Made by a program: the position numbers and the translations under genes. A stretch of DNA of 64,000 nucleotides from NCBI RefSeq assembly GCF_001685025.1, contig NZ_MAYU01000012.1, positions 496,001-560,000 on the forward strand, written 5' to 3'. Each line of letters starts with the position of its first letter. Position 1 is the first letter of the stretch. Positions 16,902-26,172 of the stretch are shown here, one piece after another. Origin of the DNA: Bacillus sp. FJAT-27225. Lineage in GTDB: Bacteria > Bacillota > Bacilli > Bacillales > Cytobacillaceae. The notes under the pieces are model-generated. The model was not told where the DNA came from and did not search any database. It worked only from the letters and a program-made list of their open reading frames with translations.

Positions 16902-18584
16902 TTACATCTCTTCCGGCGCCTGCAGCCCCAATAGTCGCAGTCCCTCTTGAAGAGTGATTTTCACTGCATATACGAGCGAGAGTCTTGCTTGTTTCAGCTC
17001 GCTGTCATCAAGAATTCGAACGGCGGCGTAGTATTTGTTGAACGCTCTGGACAACTCGATGACGTACTTGGCGATTTGGGACGGGTCGTAGTCCTCAATT
17101 GCACGTTTGATTGCTTCCGGAAAACCCATAAGGTTTGTGATGATTGGCCAGGCTTCCGGGTCCGAGATGCTGATGCTATCATCGTTTTCTTTGAAATCCC
17201 CTTTTCTTAGAAGCGAAGACGCACGGGCATCGGTGTATTGAACGTATGGTCCGGTTTCGCCTTCAAACCGCAGCATGTCTTCGAGCGAGAATTCAATATC
17301 GTTTTGGCGGAAGTTTTTCAGGTCATGGAAGATGACGGCCCCTGTTCCGACCTGGCGAGCAACTTCCTCTTTGTTCGTAAGGTTGGGGTTTTTCTTTTCG
17401 ATATCGTCAAGGGCCAGTGAGATTGCTTCATTTAGGACCTCCTCCAACAGGACAACCTTCCCTTTCCGTGTCGACATTTTCTTGCCGTCCTTTAGCATCA
17501 TCCCAAACGGAACATGGCTCATTCCCTTTTGCCATTCAAACCCCATATTTTCGAGAACGGCGAATACTTGTTTGAAGTGGAGCGTTTGCTCATTGCCGAC
17601 CACATACAGTGATTTTGCAAACTGGTAGGTTTCCTGCCGGTAGATGGCCGCTGCCAGGTCGCGAGTCGCATAAAGAGTGGTGCCATCGCTTTTTTTAATA
17701 AGGCATGGCGGGAGATCCTCGAGCGAAACGACCTGCGCCCCTTCTGATTCCTCGAGAAGCTTCATGTCCTCAAGCATGTGGACAACTCTGTCCATCTTGT
17801 CATTGTAAAAGGCTTCCCCGTGATAGGAGTCAAACTCAATTCCCAATAACTCATAGATTTTTGCAAACTCCTTCAGGGATTCGTCGCGGAACCATTTCCA
17901 GAGAGCGATGGCTTCCGCGTCCGCTTCCTCCAGCTTTTTAAACCAGGCGCGGGCTTCGTTTTCCAGACTTGAATCGTTTACGGCTTCATCATGGAAGTGG
18001 ACATACAATTTCAGCAGCTCTTTGATCGGCTGCTTTCTGACGGCAGCTCCGTCTCCCCATTTTTTATAGGCAACGATTAGCTTACCGAACTGGGTTCCCC
18101 AGTCGCCCAGATGATTAATCCGGATTGGGCGGTAGCCTGATTTTTCGGCGATCAGCGCAAGGGCATTGCCGATGACGGTCGACCGCAAATGCCCCATTGA
18201 AAATGGCTTCGCGATATTCGGTGATGAGAAATCGATCGTCATCATCTGGTCATTGCCGATTTTATTGTCGCCAAAGTGTTCTTTTTCAGAAAGGACTTTT
18301 TGAATGATTTGCTGTGAAACTAGTGATTTGTTGAGGAACACATTCACATAGCCGCCAACCGCCTCTACTTTTTCAAAAAGTGGTGCTTCAATTTTCTCTG
18401 CTAGTTCGGTTGCGATGCTCTGCGGCGATTTCCGGAGCAGCTTCGCCAGCTCGAAACATGGAAAAGCGAGGTCGCCCATGTTCTCGAACTTCGGTTTTTC
18501 AATCATCAGAATCAGTTTGTCTTTTTCAAGCTGCCCGTTTAAAGCACTGTACAGGTTGTCAGCAAACCCAGTCTTAAAGTTCAT
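16902..18584 (-). CDS. argS: Arginyl-tRNA synthetase
   Basis: 560 aa class I synthetase. HIGH-type motif SPNIAKPFSMGHLRS near residue 125, KMSKS-type motif KKMSTRKGK near 370, DALR anticodon-binding domain in the last ~120 aa, and an N-terminal additional domain (Arg_S_N). The start at 18584 follows GGAGGG with correct spacing; an in-frame codon further up would run into the leader terminator. Charges tRNA-Arg. Expression is controlled by the T-box leader directly upstream. Many Bacillus have argS near spo0F/rpoE; here the neighbours differ. Confidence 0.95.
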   Translation of the reverse strand: MNFKTGFADNLYSALNGQLEKDKLILMIEKPKFENMGDLAFPCFELAKLLRKSPQSIATELAEKIEAPLFEKVEAVGGYVNVFLNKSLVSQQIIQKVLSEKEHFGDNKIGNDQMMTIDFSSPNIAKPFSMGHLRSTVIGNALALIAEKSGYRPIRINHLGDWGTQFGKLIVAYKKWGDGAAVRKQPIKELLKLYVHFHDEAVNDSSLENEARAWFKKLEEADAEAIALWKWFRDESLKEFAKIYELLGIEFDSYHGEAFYNDKMDRVVHMLEDMKLLEESEGAQVVSLEDLPPCLIKKSDGTTLYATRDLAAAIYRQETYQFAKSLYVVGNEQTLHFKQVFAVLENMGFEWQKGMSHVPFGMMLKDGKKMSTRKGKVVLLEEVLNEAISLALDDIEKKNPNLTNKEEVARQVGTGAVIFHDLKNFRQNDIEFSLEDMLRFEGETGPYVQYTDARASSLLRKGDFKENDDSISISDPEAWPIITNLMGFPEAIKRAIEDYDPSQIAKYVIELSRAFNKYYAAVRILDDSELKQARLSLVYAVKITLQEGLRLLGLQAPEEM

Positions 18585-18599
18585 CGCTCTTCCCTCCAA

Positions 18600-18870
18600 A
18601 AATAAAAAGCCCCCGCCTCTTTTTGTTAAAAAAGAGACGGGAGCCTGATTCCATTCCCGCGGTACCACTCTGCTTGTTTTTGCCCATCAGCAAAAACCAC
18701 TCGACATTCGTAACGGGGTCTCTCCCCGGCTATCCCTACTCTCTTCAGGACAGCATCTCAAAAGTGCGGTTCATCATTTGCTTCGCACCAGGCTCCCACC
18801 CTCCCCGGCTCGCTTCGCCACCACAAACAACTACTCTCTTCATCATCGATATTCGCGTATATTATTCTCT
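18600..18870 (-). ncRNA. T-box riboswitch (tRNA-Arg sensing) in the argS leader
   Basis: On the minus strand the leader contains the T-box core TGGTACCGCGGGA (plus 18656-18670). It is followed by a terminator, GCTCCCGTCTC...GAGGCGGGGGC then TTTTTATTTTT, ending 18602. Stem I elements (AGAGAGTAG, a GGTGCGAAG loop) are visible upstream. The likely specifier triplet is CGC (plus 18766-18768), an arginine codon, just where Stem I specifier loops sit. Uncharged tRNA-Arg pairing to the core would favour the antiterminator and argS transcription. Confidence 0.9.
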
Positions 18871-18898
18871 ATTATATCCATTTAATTGAAAATGGCAA
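18871..18898 (-). promoter_or_regulatory. argS promoter
   Basis: Minus strand TTGCCA (18893-18898), 16-base spacer, TATAAT (18871-18876). Sits just before the T-box leader. Confidence 0.7.
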
Positions 18899-18903
18899 CA
18901 ACA

Positions 18904-18914
18904 GGGACGGTTCT
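18904..18914. repeat. GGGACGGTTCT dispersed repeat, single arm
   Basis: One arm of the dispersed palindrome seen also near 26121, 27731, 28853, 29547, 51784, 53274 and 60538. No matching second arm is nearby. The stretch 18915-19110 is otherwise without genes; TTATCGCCC occurs twice in it exactly 21 bases apart (18969, 18990). Confidence 0.5.
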
Positions 18915-19103
18915 TTTTGTAGAGAGGTTGCCCGGACAGGTAAAGGCGAGATTCACCCACGGCAAATTTTATCGCCCTCAATGAAGCATTTATCGCCCCT
19001 ATTCACAAATCAGACACTTCAATAACTGACATCAAACAGTCCAAAGTGGTTGATTATATGTAAACATCGATATTCATCTCCCTCGTTTGATAAGATAATA
19101 CAC

Positions 19104-19137
19104 AAAAAATAGCGTTAATCCTTTCCCGGATTAACGC
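19104..19137 (-). terminator. Terminator downstream of the DUF2515 gene
   Basis: Perfect 10-bp stem GCGTTAATCC/GGATTAACGC (19112-19121, 19128-19137), followed on the minus strand by TATTTTTTG. The same stem sequence recurs at 45725-45748. Confidence 0.75.
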
Positions 19138-19274
19138 ACCCCATTTTTATAAGTACCCCAAACTATCTCGAGCCTATTATCCCAATTACAAAGGTACATA
19201 CCAGTGTCAGCAACACTGCTTGAATCTTTCCACATTGCTATCATTTGAACAGTATCGGGACCACCTCTCGCAAA

Positions 19275-20411
19275 TTATTCTTCTTCCCGAAACAAAAGGG
19301 CTTCCTTCGCCATAACAGCAAGTTCAATTGTTTCAAGGGTTTTGCAATAATTCGTTAAAATCTCTCCGTCCATACTGACCTCTTTATGAATATAATCCAG
19401 AACATTCAAATCCTCAAACCAATCCCCTCTCTCCGCACCTTCATGATGGGTATTCGGCCAGGCGTATTTTAAAGGCGGGCTGTACAGCCGCTCAGCACCC
19501 TTCCTCAACTCGCAATTCTTGACCCGCCGCTTGTAAAGCGATCGAGGATAAGATTCATTTACATCATTAAATAAGTCAGGCCAATAATCTTTCCGCGAGC
19601 CGGTATGAGGGTGTTCATGCGCCCATTTCAACACCTGCCCTAGAATCTTTTCACGCTGAAAAAGAAGGGAATACAATTCTTTGCCGACTAAAATCCTTTC
19701 GTGGAGCGAAGTAAAATACCGGGAAGTGACGCCGGCAAGTGAAGCTTTCTCGCTTTTTTCCCCTGAACAGTAGGGAAAAAGAATGTTATTGAGCCGCAAA
19801 AAGTCATACATTTTAAAGCTGACTGTACCTGTTACGGTCTTTTTGAAATGATTATTTTGAATCAACCTTTTTTCCAAATAGCTTTGTTCATTTATCACCA
19901 TTGCAATCGCCAATGTATAGCTATCCCCACTGCGCCAAAAATAACGCCACATCGATTCCATGAAGGTGGAGATGTGAAGAAAGGGTAAGAGATGGAACAT
20001 TTCTCGGCTGCCTCTCATACTCAGGTCATAAACCAAAAATTGAGGAAACACATCTTGAAAGATCAACCAGCTGCCGCGTTCCAAAAAGGGAAAAATAGCT
20101 TTCTGGTCTCCTTCAGGCAGAAGTTTTGTAAGCAACTCTCCTTTTAAATCCGTCATGTTCCATCCGACGTTTCGCGATACCATATGTCCGAGAAGGGCCC
20201 AATGTATTTCGGGGTGCTGAAGATAAAACTGAAAATAAGCTTGCGTCCGTGTTACATTGTTTTGGTTAAGTAGTCTCGTCTGTTCCTTTATAAGGTGAAT
20301 ACGTTGTTTATCTTTTTCTGATAAACAGGGCAGAACGCCGGAAGATTGCTTTTTCATCTTTTTTTTCAATTCTTTTTTTACATCTGAGAAAGAGTCCAGC
20401 AAAAACGGCAT
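19275..20411 (-). CDS. DUF2515 (YppC-like) family protein
   Basis: 378 aa, soluble, rich in aromatic residues (HWALLGHMVSRNVGWNMTDLKG, WLIFQDVFPQFLVYDLSMRGS). This looks like the DUF2515 family of Bacillaceae, whose function is unknown. The N-terminal ~40 aa are strongly basic. A GTG three bases further up is the alternative start; AAAGGG lies close to both. Divergent from sqhC with only about 100 bases between the starts, so shared regulatory DNA is likely. No motif points to an enzyme. Confidence 0.6.
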   Translation of the reverse strand: MPFLLDSFSDVKKELKKKMKKQSSGVLPCLSEKDKQRIHLIKEQTRLLNQNNVTRTQAYFQFYLQHPEIHWALLGHMVSRNVGWNMTDLKGELLTKLLPEGDQKAIFPFLERGSWLIFQDVFPQFLVYDLSMRGSREMFHLLPFLHISTFMESMWRYFWRSGDSYTLAIAMVINEQSYLEKRLIQNNHFKKTVTGTVSFKMYDFLRLNNILFPYCSGEKSEKASLAGVTSRYFTSLHERILVGKELYSLLFQREKILGQVLKWAHEHPHTGSRKDYWPDLFNDVNESYPRSLYKRRVKNCELRKGAERLYSPPLKYAWPNTHHEGAERGDWFEDLNVLDYIHKEVSMDGEILTNYCKTLETIELAVMAKEALLFREEE

Positions 20412-20513
20412 CACCCTTTATTTGAGTGTATCGGTTCCCCTTCAAAGGAATGCATATTCATATTGCCCACGGAATATGAATACAAAGATGAATATTCGGA
20501 GAGGATGGGTCAT

Positions 20514-22409
20514 ATGAGGCACCGGGCATACAAGGAAATGAACAAAATCGCTAATCAGTTGGTTCAGGACCAATCAAAGGACGGGGCCTGGCGTTATCCT
20601 TTCGAGACCGGTATCGCGTCAGACTGCAGTATGATTATTTTATTACGGACATTGGAGATAGATGATGAGGAGTTCATAAAAGAATTGGTGAAACGTATCG
20701 CCGGAAAACAGCAGGAAGACGGGTCATGGAAGCTGTTTCATGATGAGGAAAAAGGAAATTTGACATCCACAGTGGAAGCGTATTATGCCCTTCTTTATTC
20801 TGGCTACCGGAATCCAAAAGACCGGGAAATCGTGGCAGCAAGAAGGTTTATTTTAGCCAACGGAGGGGCCACGGAAGTCCATATGTTTTTGAAAATCTTG
20901 TTGGCCGTAACAGGACAATGCGAGTGGCCGCACTTCCCCATTAATATAGAGGTAATGCTTTTACCCGACTCCTTCCCAATTAATCTTTTTGACCTCTCCG
21001 TATACTGCAGAGCGAACCTTATCCCCTTTTTAATTCTCGCTAACACTAATTTTCGCAAGAGAACGCAACGCTCGCCCAATCTGTCCGATTTGTTTCAAAA
21101 AAGAGAGGTTCGTTTTTTTGCAGAGGATTTAACTGAAGAGACCCGTTCGGTGATCAAATGGATTAAACAGGGGATTCAGGGTCTGAAATACCATGGAAAC
21201 CTTCGCGAATTAACATTATATAGAGCCGAAAAATATATGCTGGACCGAATCGAACCGGACGGTACCTTTTTAAATTATTTCAGCTCGACTTCTCTCATGA
21301 TTTATGCCTTACTGGCGAGGGGGTATCCGACTACACATCCAGTGATTACTCGTGCCGTCCAAGGTTTAAAAGCGATGACTTGCCGGATTGACGGAGAACT
21401 TCACTGCCAGTACACGACCGCTACGGTCTGGAATACGGCTTTAATTAATGTTGCGCTGCAAGAATCCGGGCTCCCCTATTCATCCAATACTGTTCAACAG
21501 GCAAATCATTATATTCTCTCCCGCCAGCATCTTAAATACGGGGATTGGGTCATTCATGAACCGAACCTGGCCCCGGGAGGCTGGGGATTTGCGGACCTGA
21601 ACACAATCCACCCAGATATCGACGACACAACAGCTGCACTGAGGGCGATCCGTACTTTGGCCACAGAGCAAGTCGATTGTCGGCAGGCATGGAACCGTGG
21701 AGTAAATTGGCTCATTTCGATGCAAAACAATGACGGAGGCTGGGCGGCTTTCGAAAAGAATGTGGATAAGAAAGTACTGAATTTGTTACCGATAGAGGGT
21801 GGAAAAGATTTATTGATTGATCCGTCGACAGCTGATTTAACGGGAAGGACTTTGGAGTTTTTCGGAAACTATACCCATTTGGACCTTCACCATCCGATGG
21901 TGAAAGATGGAATTAGTTGGCTGTTAAAGCATCAAATTTCGGACGGCTCCTGGGTTGGGCGATGGGGCGTGTATATTTATGGCACATGGGCAGCTGTAAC
22001 CGGATTGGTTGCAGTTGGGGTTCCCCCGAATCATCCAGCTATTCAAAAGGCTCTCACCTGGCTGCGGAAAATTCAAAATCCCGATGGGGGTTGGGGAGAA
22101 TCGTGTAAAAGTGATATCAAAAATAGGTATGTGCCATTGGGCGAAAGCACCCGCACTCACACTGCCTGGGCACTTGACACCCTCATCTCGGCCGCAACTG
22201 GAGTTACACCTGAAATTGAAAACGGTGCAGCTTTTTTAATAGATAGGAAGGAAAAAGAGTGGACGACGGCCTACCCAAAAGGAAGGGGCATGGCAGGCTC
22301 CTTTTACCTCAATTATCATTGTTATGAATATGTTTTTCCGTTGATCGCCCTGGCCCATTATCAAAAATTAGCAGGTGGGCAGCTACTAACGGGTAAGGAA
22401 TTTAATTAA
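20514..22409 (+). CDS. sqhC: Sporulenol synthase-type squalene-hopene cyclase family protein
   Basis: 631 aa from the ATG at 20514, chosen because GGAGAGG lies nine bases upstream and the length then matches Bacillus SqhC. A TTG at 20463 in frame lacks a well-placed site. The general acid motif reads DIDDTTA near residue 365. QW-type repeats are visible (QDQSKDGAW, QNNDGGWAAFEKN, QISDGSWVGRWG, QNPDGGWGESC). In Bacillus this enzyme cyclises tetraprenyl-beta-curcumene to sporulenol, a spore lipid linked to oxidative-stress tolerance. The partner ytpB is not in the window. Confidence 0.88.
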   Translation: MRHRAYKEMNKIANQLVQDQSKDGAWRYPFETGIASDCSMIILLRTLEIDDEEFIKELVKRIAGKQQEDGSWKLFHDEEKGNLTSTVEAYYALLYSGYRNPKDREIVAARRFILANGGATEVHMFLKILLAVTGQCEWPHFPINIEVMLLPDSFPINLFDLSVYCRANLIPFLILANTNFRKRTQRSPNLSDLFQKREVRFFAEDLTEETRSVIKWIKQGIQGLKYHGNLRELTLYRAEKYMLDRIEPDGTFLNYFSSTSLMIYALLARGYPTTHPVITRAVQGLKAMTCRIDGELHCQYTTATVWNTALINVALQESGLPYSSNTVQQANHYILSRQHLKYGDWVIHEPNLAPGGWGFADLNTIHPDIDDTTAALRAIRTLATEQVDCRQAWNRGVNWLISMQNNDGGWAAFEKNVDKKVLNLLPIEGGKDLLIDPSTADLTGRTLEFFGNYTHLDLHHPMVKDGISWLLKHQISDGSWVGRWGVYIYGTWAAVTGLVAVGVPPNHPAIQKALTWLRKIQNPDGGWGESCKSDIKNRYVPLGESTRTHTAWALDTLISAATGVTPEIENGAAFLIDRKEKEWTTAYPKGRGMAGSFYLNYHCYEYVFPLIALAHYQKLAGGQLLTGKEFN

Positions 22410-22510
22410 GGATATTCAAATAATCTCCTGAGTGACCCTTGGCATATTTTTTTACCCCGTCCCATAAAATGAACAAACCACAACACCCACTAAAAGGAGG
22501 CAGACAAAAG

Positions 22511-23041
22511 ATGCTGGAGGCCCTCCATCCATTTTTGGATCTTAAAACAGTAATTTGGCTGTTTCCCATCATATTTATTTTCCATGACTTAGAAGAAATC
22601 ATAACCATCGAATCATCCATGGCTGCAAGCAAAAACATCTATCCGAAAACGAACTTCATCGAACAAACAGTTAGAATGAGAGAAAAACTAGGTTCGACTG
22701 CTGCCGAGCTGGCTGTTTCGGCTACATGGATTTTACTGATTATCTCCTTCACTACAGTGATGACATCCAGGGGAGGGAGTTTTCTTTTATTTATAGCCAT
22801 CCTTAATTTATTTGTTTTGCAGGCATTCATGCATATTGTTCAAACCATTATGTTCAAGGGCTACACACCAGGCATCCTAACGTCACTGCTCCTCCTTATC
22901 CCTTACTGCCTCGTTACCTATTTTTTTTTAGTCGAAAACGGAAAGTTGGACTGGCATTTACTATTCATCAGCCTTCCGGTTAGTTTGGTTATGATTATGG
23001 TTTTCCTAGTTGGCAATCTGTTAGGCCGGTATTTTATTTGA
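22511..23041 (+). CDS. HXXEE domain-containing membrane protein
   Basis: 176 aa with the diagnostic HDLEE near residue 25 (IFHDLEEII) and four to five membrane segments. Start set at the ATG at 22511 behind AAAGGAGG; the longer ORF from 22439 lacks a site. The HXXEE family is widespread but uncharacterised. It sits 100 bases after sqhC on the same strand and could be co-transcribed. Confidence 0.8.
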   Translation: MLEALHPFLDLKTVIWLFPIIFIFHDLEEIITIESSMAASKNIYPKTNFIEQTVRMREKLGSTAAELAVSATWILLIISFTTVMTSRGGSFLLFIAILNLFVLQAFMHIVQTIMFKGYTPGILTSLLLLIPYCLVTYFFLVENGKLDWHLLFISLPVSLVMIMVFLVGNLLGRYFI

Positions 23042-23169
23042 TGACTGGCCCAGGACTTTTACTGTAATCGTGTTGGTTAATAAGAGGGATTACTTAGTGC
23101 ACTTAATTTGCAGTAAGTTACCTTGAGATGGATTATCAAGGCATTGATTTGATGCAAATGAAGTCCTCA

Positions 23170-23203
23170 AAAAAACCACTCTATTATAGCAGAGTGGTTT
23201 TTC
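23170..23203. terminator. Bidirectional terminator
   Basis: AAAAAACCACTCT / AGAGTGGTTTTT with loop ATTATAGC. Serves the HXXEE gene (plus) and the Ig-like gene (minus), which converge here. Confidence 0.88.
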
Positions 23204-23213
23204 TTTGAAGATT

Positions 23214-25847
23214 CTATTTAAGACCAATTTCAACTGTATATGATTTTCCGTCATTCAGTGTAATTGTGATGTTATACTGACCTTTTTCATACCCCTTTGT
23301 ACTTAAGTTAAAGATATACTGATTTGAAGTAGCATTGTATCTAAAAAGATTTCCAGTAGTCGCTGCACTAGTTGAAACTGCCTCTATTACATTCCCTTGA
23401 GCTTCCGCACCTACTTTCTTAAAACTAATTGTTGCAATTGCAGATGAAACAAATCCTCCTTGGGCATCTCTTAGCTGGAATTTCACCGGAACTGTACTGC
23501 CAGCTTTAAAAATGCTGGATCCGTTCTGGTTGATTGGCTGGAGGATTCCGCTGTAGTTGTAGACAATGGTATAGGTTTTCACAACTGTATTTCCAGCTCT
23601 ATCTGTAGCTTTTACAGTGAATGTTCCAATTTTGCTAGTATCTATTGTACCGCTTTCTTCAGTTACAAGCCCTGATAGTGAATCACTTGCGGTCCAATTG
23701 ACAACTTGGTTAAGGGTAAATGTAGCGCCATCTTCAACACCTAAGATTTCAGGAGTGGTTTTATCAATATTTATGCCTGAAACAGCGGTTGATTTAGAGT
23801 TCCCAGCTTTATCAAAAGCATTACCCTCGACTGATTGGGCCTTACCTTCACCTAATGTAACTGGTTTTGTGTAACTTGCTATCCCGGACAAGCTATCATC
23901 AGCCCTAAAGGTGACAGTTACATCATTGTTATACCAGCCATTTTCATTGGCCTGCCGGTCAACAGATCCAGAAATGGTTGGAGCAGTTTTATCAATATTT
24001 ATACCGGACACAGTAGTTGATTTAGAGTTGCCAGCTTTATCAAAGGCAATACCCTCGACAGATTGGGACTCACCTTCACCCAATGTAACTGGATTTGTGT
24101 AACTTGCTATACCTGACAAGCTATCATCTGCTGTAAATTTAACCGTGACATCTGTGTTATACCAACCATTTGAATTAGCATTCCTGTCAGTACTGCCACT
24201 AATAGTTGGAGCGGTTTTATCAATATTTATACCATATACAGTAGTTGATTTAGAGTTTCCAGCCTTATCAAAGGCTATACCCTCGACAGACTGGTCCTTA
24301 CCTTCAACCAATGTAACTGGATTTGTGTAACTTGCTATACCTGACAAGCTATCATCTGCTGTAAATTTAACCGTGACATCTGTGTTATACCAACCATTTG
24401 AATTAGCATTCCTGTCAGTACTGCCACTAATAGTTGGAGCGGTTTTATCAATATTTATACCATATACAGTAGTTGATTTAGAGTTTCCAGCCTTATCAAA
24501 GGCTATACCCTCGACAGACTGGTCCTTACCTTCAACCAATGTAACTGGATTTGTGTAACTTGCTATACCTGACAAGCTATCATCTGCTGTAAATTTAACC
24601 GTGACATCTGTGTTATACCAACCATTTGAATTAGCATTCCTGTCAGTACTGCCACTAATAGTTGGAGCGGTTTTGTCAATATTTATACCGGATACAGTAG
24701 TAGATTTAGAGTTACCAGCTTTATCAACGGCAATACCTTCGACAGATTGGGACTCACCTTCATCTAATGTAACTGGATTTGTGTAACTTGCTATACCAGA
24801 CAAACTATCATCTGCTGTAAATTTAACCGTGACATCTGTGTTATACCAACCATTTGAATTAGCATTCCTGTCTGTACTGCCACTAATAGTTGGAGCGGTT
24901 TTGTCAATATTAAGGCTAATACTTCCTGTGCCTACATTCCCAGCCTTGTCAGTTGCACTACCAGTAATGATTTGATCTGCTCCTTCTGCACTGATTGTCA
25001 CTGGTTCATCGACTGATGCAACGCCTGAACCATTAACATCAGAAGCCTTAAAAGATACTTGTACATCACTGTTATACCAGCCATATTCATTTAGATCTTT
25101 ATCGGCAGATGCCGTTACTAATGGATTAATAGAGTCATAGAAATACGTAAAGCGCACTGGTTCGCTTTCATTGCCGGCAGCGTCTTTGGCTGAAACGGTT
25201 ACTGTATTGTTTCCTTGTGAAGCTACAGGTAAATCTAATTCTTGCCTTCCTGTTTGTAATGCACCTTTTGATTCACCATTCACAAATACTTCACTAGCTT
25301 CATCAAGTGTAAATGCAAATCGGTTTGGGAGTGTGATGGCGTTGTAAAAACCACTGAGTGGGTTTTCGAGTGTGATAATAGGTGCTGTGGTATCTGCTGG
25401 AGCTTGAATAATATTAATATTTACGTTATCAGCCTTTTCATCTACTACTTTATCGTTTCCACTTTCATCAGTGGAGGTCATATTCACCCTAGGTGTAACT
25501 GTCCCTGATGCAGTAATAGGAATAGTGTACTCTAGGGTTACTTGCTTCTTCACATTAAGTTCATTGGCTTTAAAAGAAACAGTTTTGCTAGGTTTTCCAT
25601 CAAAATTTGCAGTTACAGTAACTGCACTTGTTTCATTTGTTCCGAATGGAATTACAGAAATCATTATAGGGACCATTATAGTCTCCCCGGGCTTTCCTGA
25701 GATGATAGTACCCTGCTCTGCGACAAGTTCAGCCTTAAGTTCCCCCTGCGCCAACGCAACTCCGGCTGGTATTAATCCAGAAATCATAAGGGCAGTTAGT
25801 GAAGCTACAGCCTTTTTCTTAAAGCTGGATTTCTTTTTTCTCTTCAT
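23214..25847 (-). CDS. Secreted bacterial Ig-like repeat protein with C-terminal PxKF domain
   Basis: 877 aa. Signal peptide: basic KRKKKSSFKKK, hydrophobic core, AxA cleavage at VALAQ. Then an N-terminal beta domain and a run of about six Ig-like repeats of 76 aa, each opening with NIDKTAPTISGS and containing NGWYNTDVTVKFTADDSLSG and VEGIAFDKAGNSKST. The C-terminus holds STVPVKFQLRDAQG, the PxKF domain. No LPXTG, SLH or choline-binding anchor, so it is released or held by an unknown partner. Role not known; such proteins are stalk-like adhesins or matrix parts. The central repeats are almost identical at DNA level, indicating recent duplication. Confidence 0.82.
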   Translation of the reverse strand: MKRKKKSSFKKKAVASLTALMISGLIPAGVALAQGELKAELVAEQGTIISGKPGETIMVPIMISVIPFGTNETSAVTVTANFDGKPSKTVSFKANELNVKKQVTLEYTIPITASGTVTPRVNMTSTDESGNDKVVDEKADNVNINIIQAPADTTAPIITLENPLSGFYNAITLPNRFAFTLDEASEVFVNGESKGALQTGRQELDLPVASQGNNTVTVSAKDAAGNESEPVRFTYFYDSINPLVTASADKDLNEYGWYNSDVQVSFKASDVNGSGVASVDEPVTISAEGADQIITGSATDKAGNVGTGSISLNIDKTAPTISGSTDRNANSNGWYNTDVTVKFTADDSLSGIASYTNPVTLDEGESQSVEGIAVDKAGNSKSTTVSGINIDKTAPTISGSTDRNANSNGWYNTDVTVKFTADDSLSGIASYTNPVTLVEGKDQSVEGIAFDKAGNSKSTTVYGINIDKTAPTISGSTDRNANSNGWYNTDVTVKFTADDSLSGIASYTNPVTLVEGKDQSVEGIAFDKAGNSKSTTVYGINIDKTAPTISGSTDRNANSNGWYNTDVTVKFTADDSLSGIASYTNPVTLGEGESQSVEGIAFDKAGNSKSTTVSGINIDKTAPTISGSVDRQANENGWYNNDVTVTFRADDSLSGIASYTKPVTLGEGKAQSVEGNAFDKAGNSKSTAVSGINIDKTTPEILGVEDGATFTLNQVVNWTASDSLSGLVTEESGTIDTSKIGTFTVKATDRAGNTVVKTYTIVYNYSGILQPINQNGSSIFKAGSTVPVKFQLRDAQGGFVSSAIATISFKKVGAEAQGNVIEAVSTSAATTGNLFRYNATSNQYIFNLSTKGYEKGQYNITITLNDGKSYTVEIGLK
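23770..24910 (-). repeat. 228-bp tandem repeats within the Ig-like gene
   Basis: Five units of 228 bp (76 codons) in register. Units at about 24145-24372 and 24373-24600 are essentially identical, while the outermost units have diverged. In-frame, so copy-number change would alter stalk length without breaking the frame. Confidence 0.85.
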
Positions 25848-25905
25848 TTTTTCGCCTCTCCTCTCAGATTTACAAACTAAGAGGGCCGGTTACACTACTA
25901 GCTCC

Positions 25906-25937
25906 TTATAGCCCAAGTGTCCAGTTACAGGCTATAA
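25906..25937 (-). promoter_or_regulatory. Hairpin in the leader of the Ig-like gene
   Basis: TTATAGCC / GGCTATAA, 8-bp stem with a 16-base loop, 60-90 bases before the gene start. No T-run on the minus strand, so not a terminator. Could be an mRNA leader structure or a protein-binding site. The rest of 25938-26098 is AT-rich with nothing further recognised. Confidence 0.4.
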
Positions 25938-26120
25938 TTCATCGCTTCCCAATCATAGAGCCTAATAAAATATGTATAGTATCAACTAGACAAGGTTGGA
26001 TACAACATGAATAATTCGTTATATCGAACAATATCTATGAGGAAATTATAGTTTAAACTGAAGTTGAAATAAACCTTTTCTAGTCGACAATGAACGATAA
26101 AAAACGACAAAAGGCTAACG

Positions 26121-26172
26121 TGACGGTTCTTGTTAGTCAGAGAGTCGCTAATGGGTATGAGATCCGTCCCTC
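26121..26172. repeat. GGGACGGTTCT-type dispersed palindrome
   Basis: TGACGGTTCT on the left and GATCCGTCCCT on the right enclose about 30 bases. It lies directly at the 3' end of the gene ending at 26173. Degenerate copy of the family best seen at 27731-27780 and 29547-29588. Confidence 0.5.

Noticed and set aside
24145-24786. Three nearly identical 61-aa ORFs on the plus strand
   Set aside because: Antisense frames of the 228-bp repeats in the Ig-like gene.
25848-25980. Cyclic-di-GMP or other known riboswitch before the Ig-like gene
   Set aside because: A hairpin is present but none of the conserved core sequences of the riboswitch classes I know.
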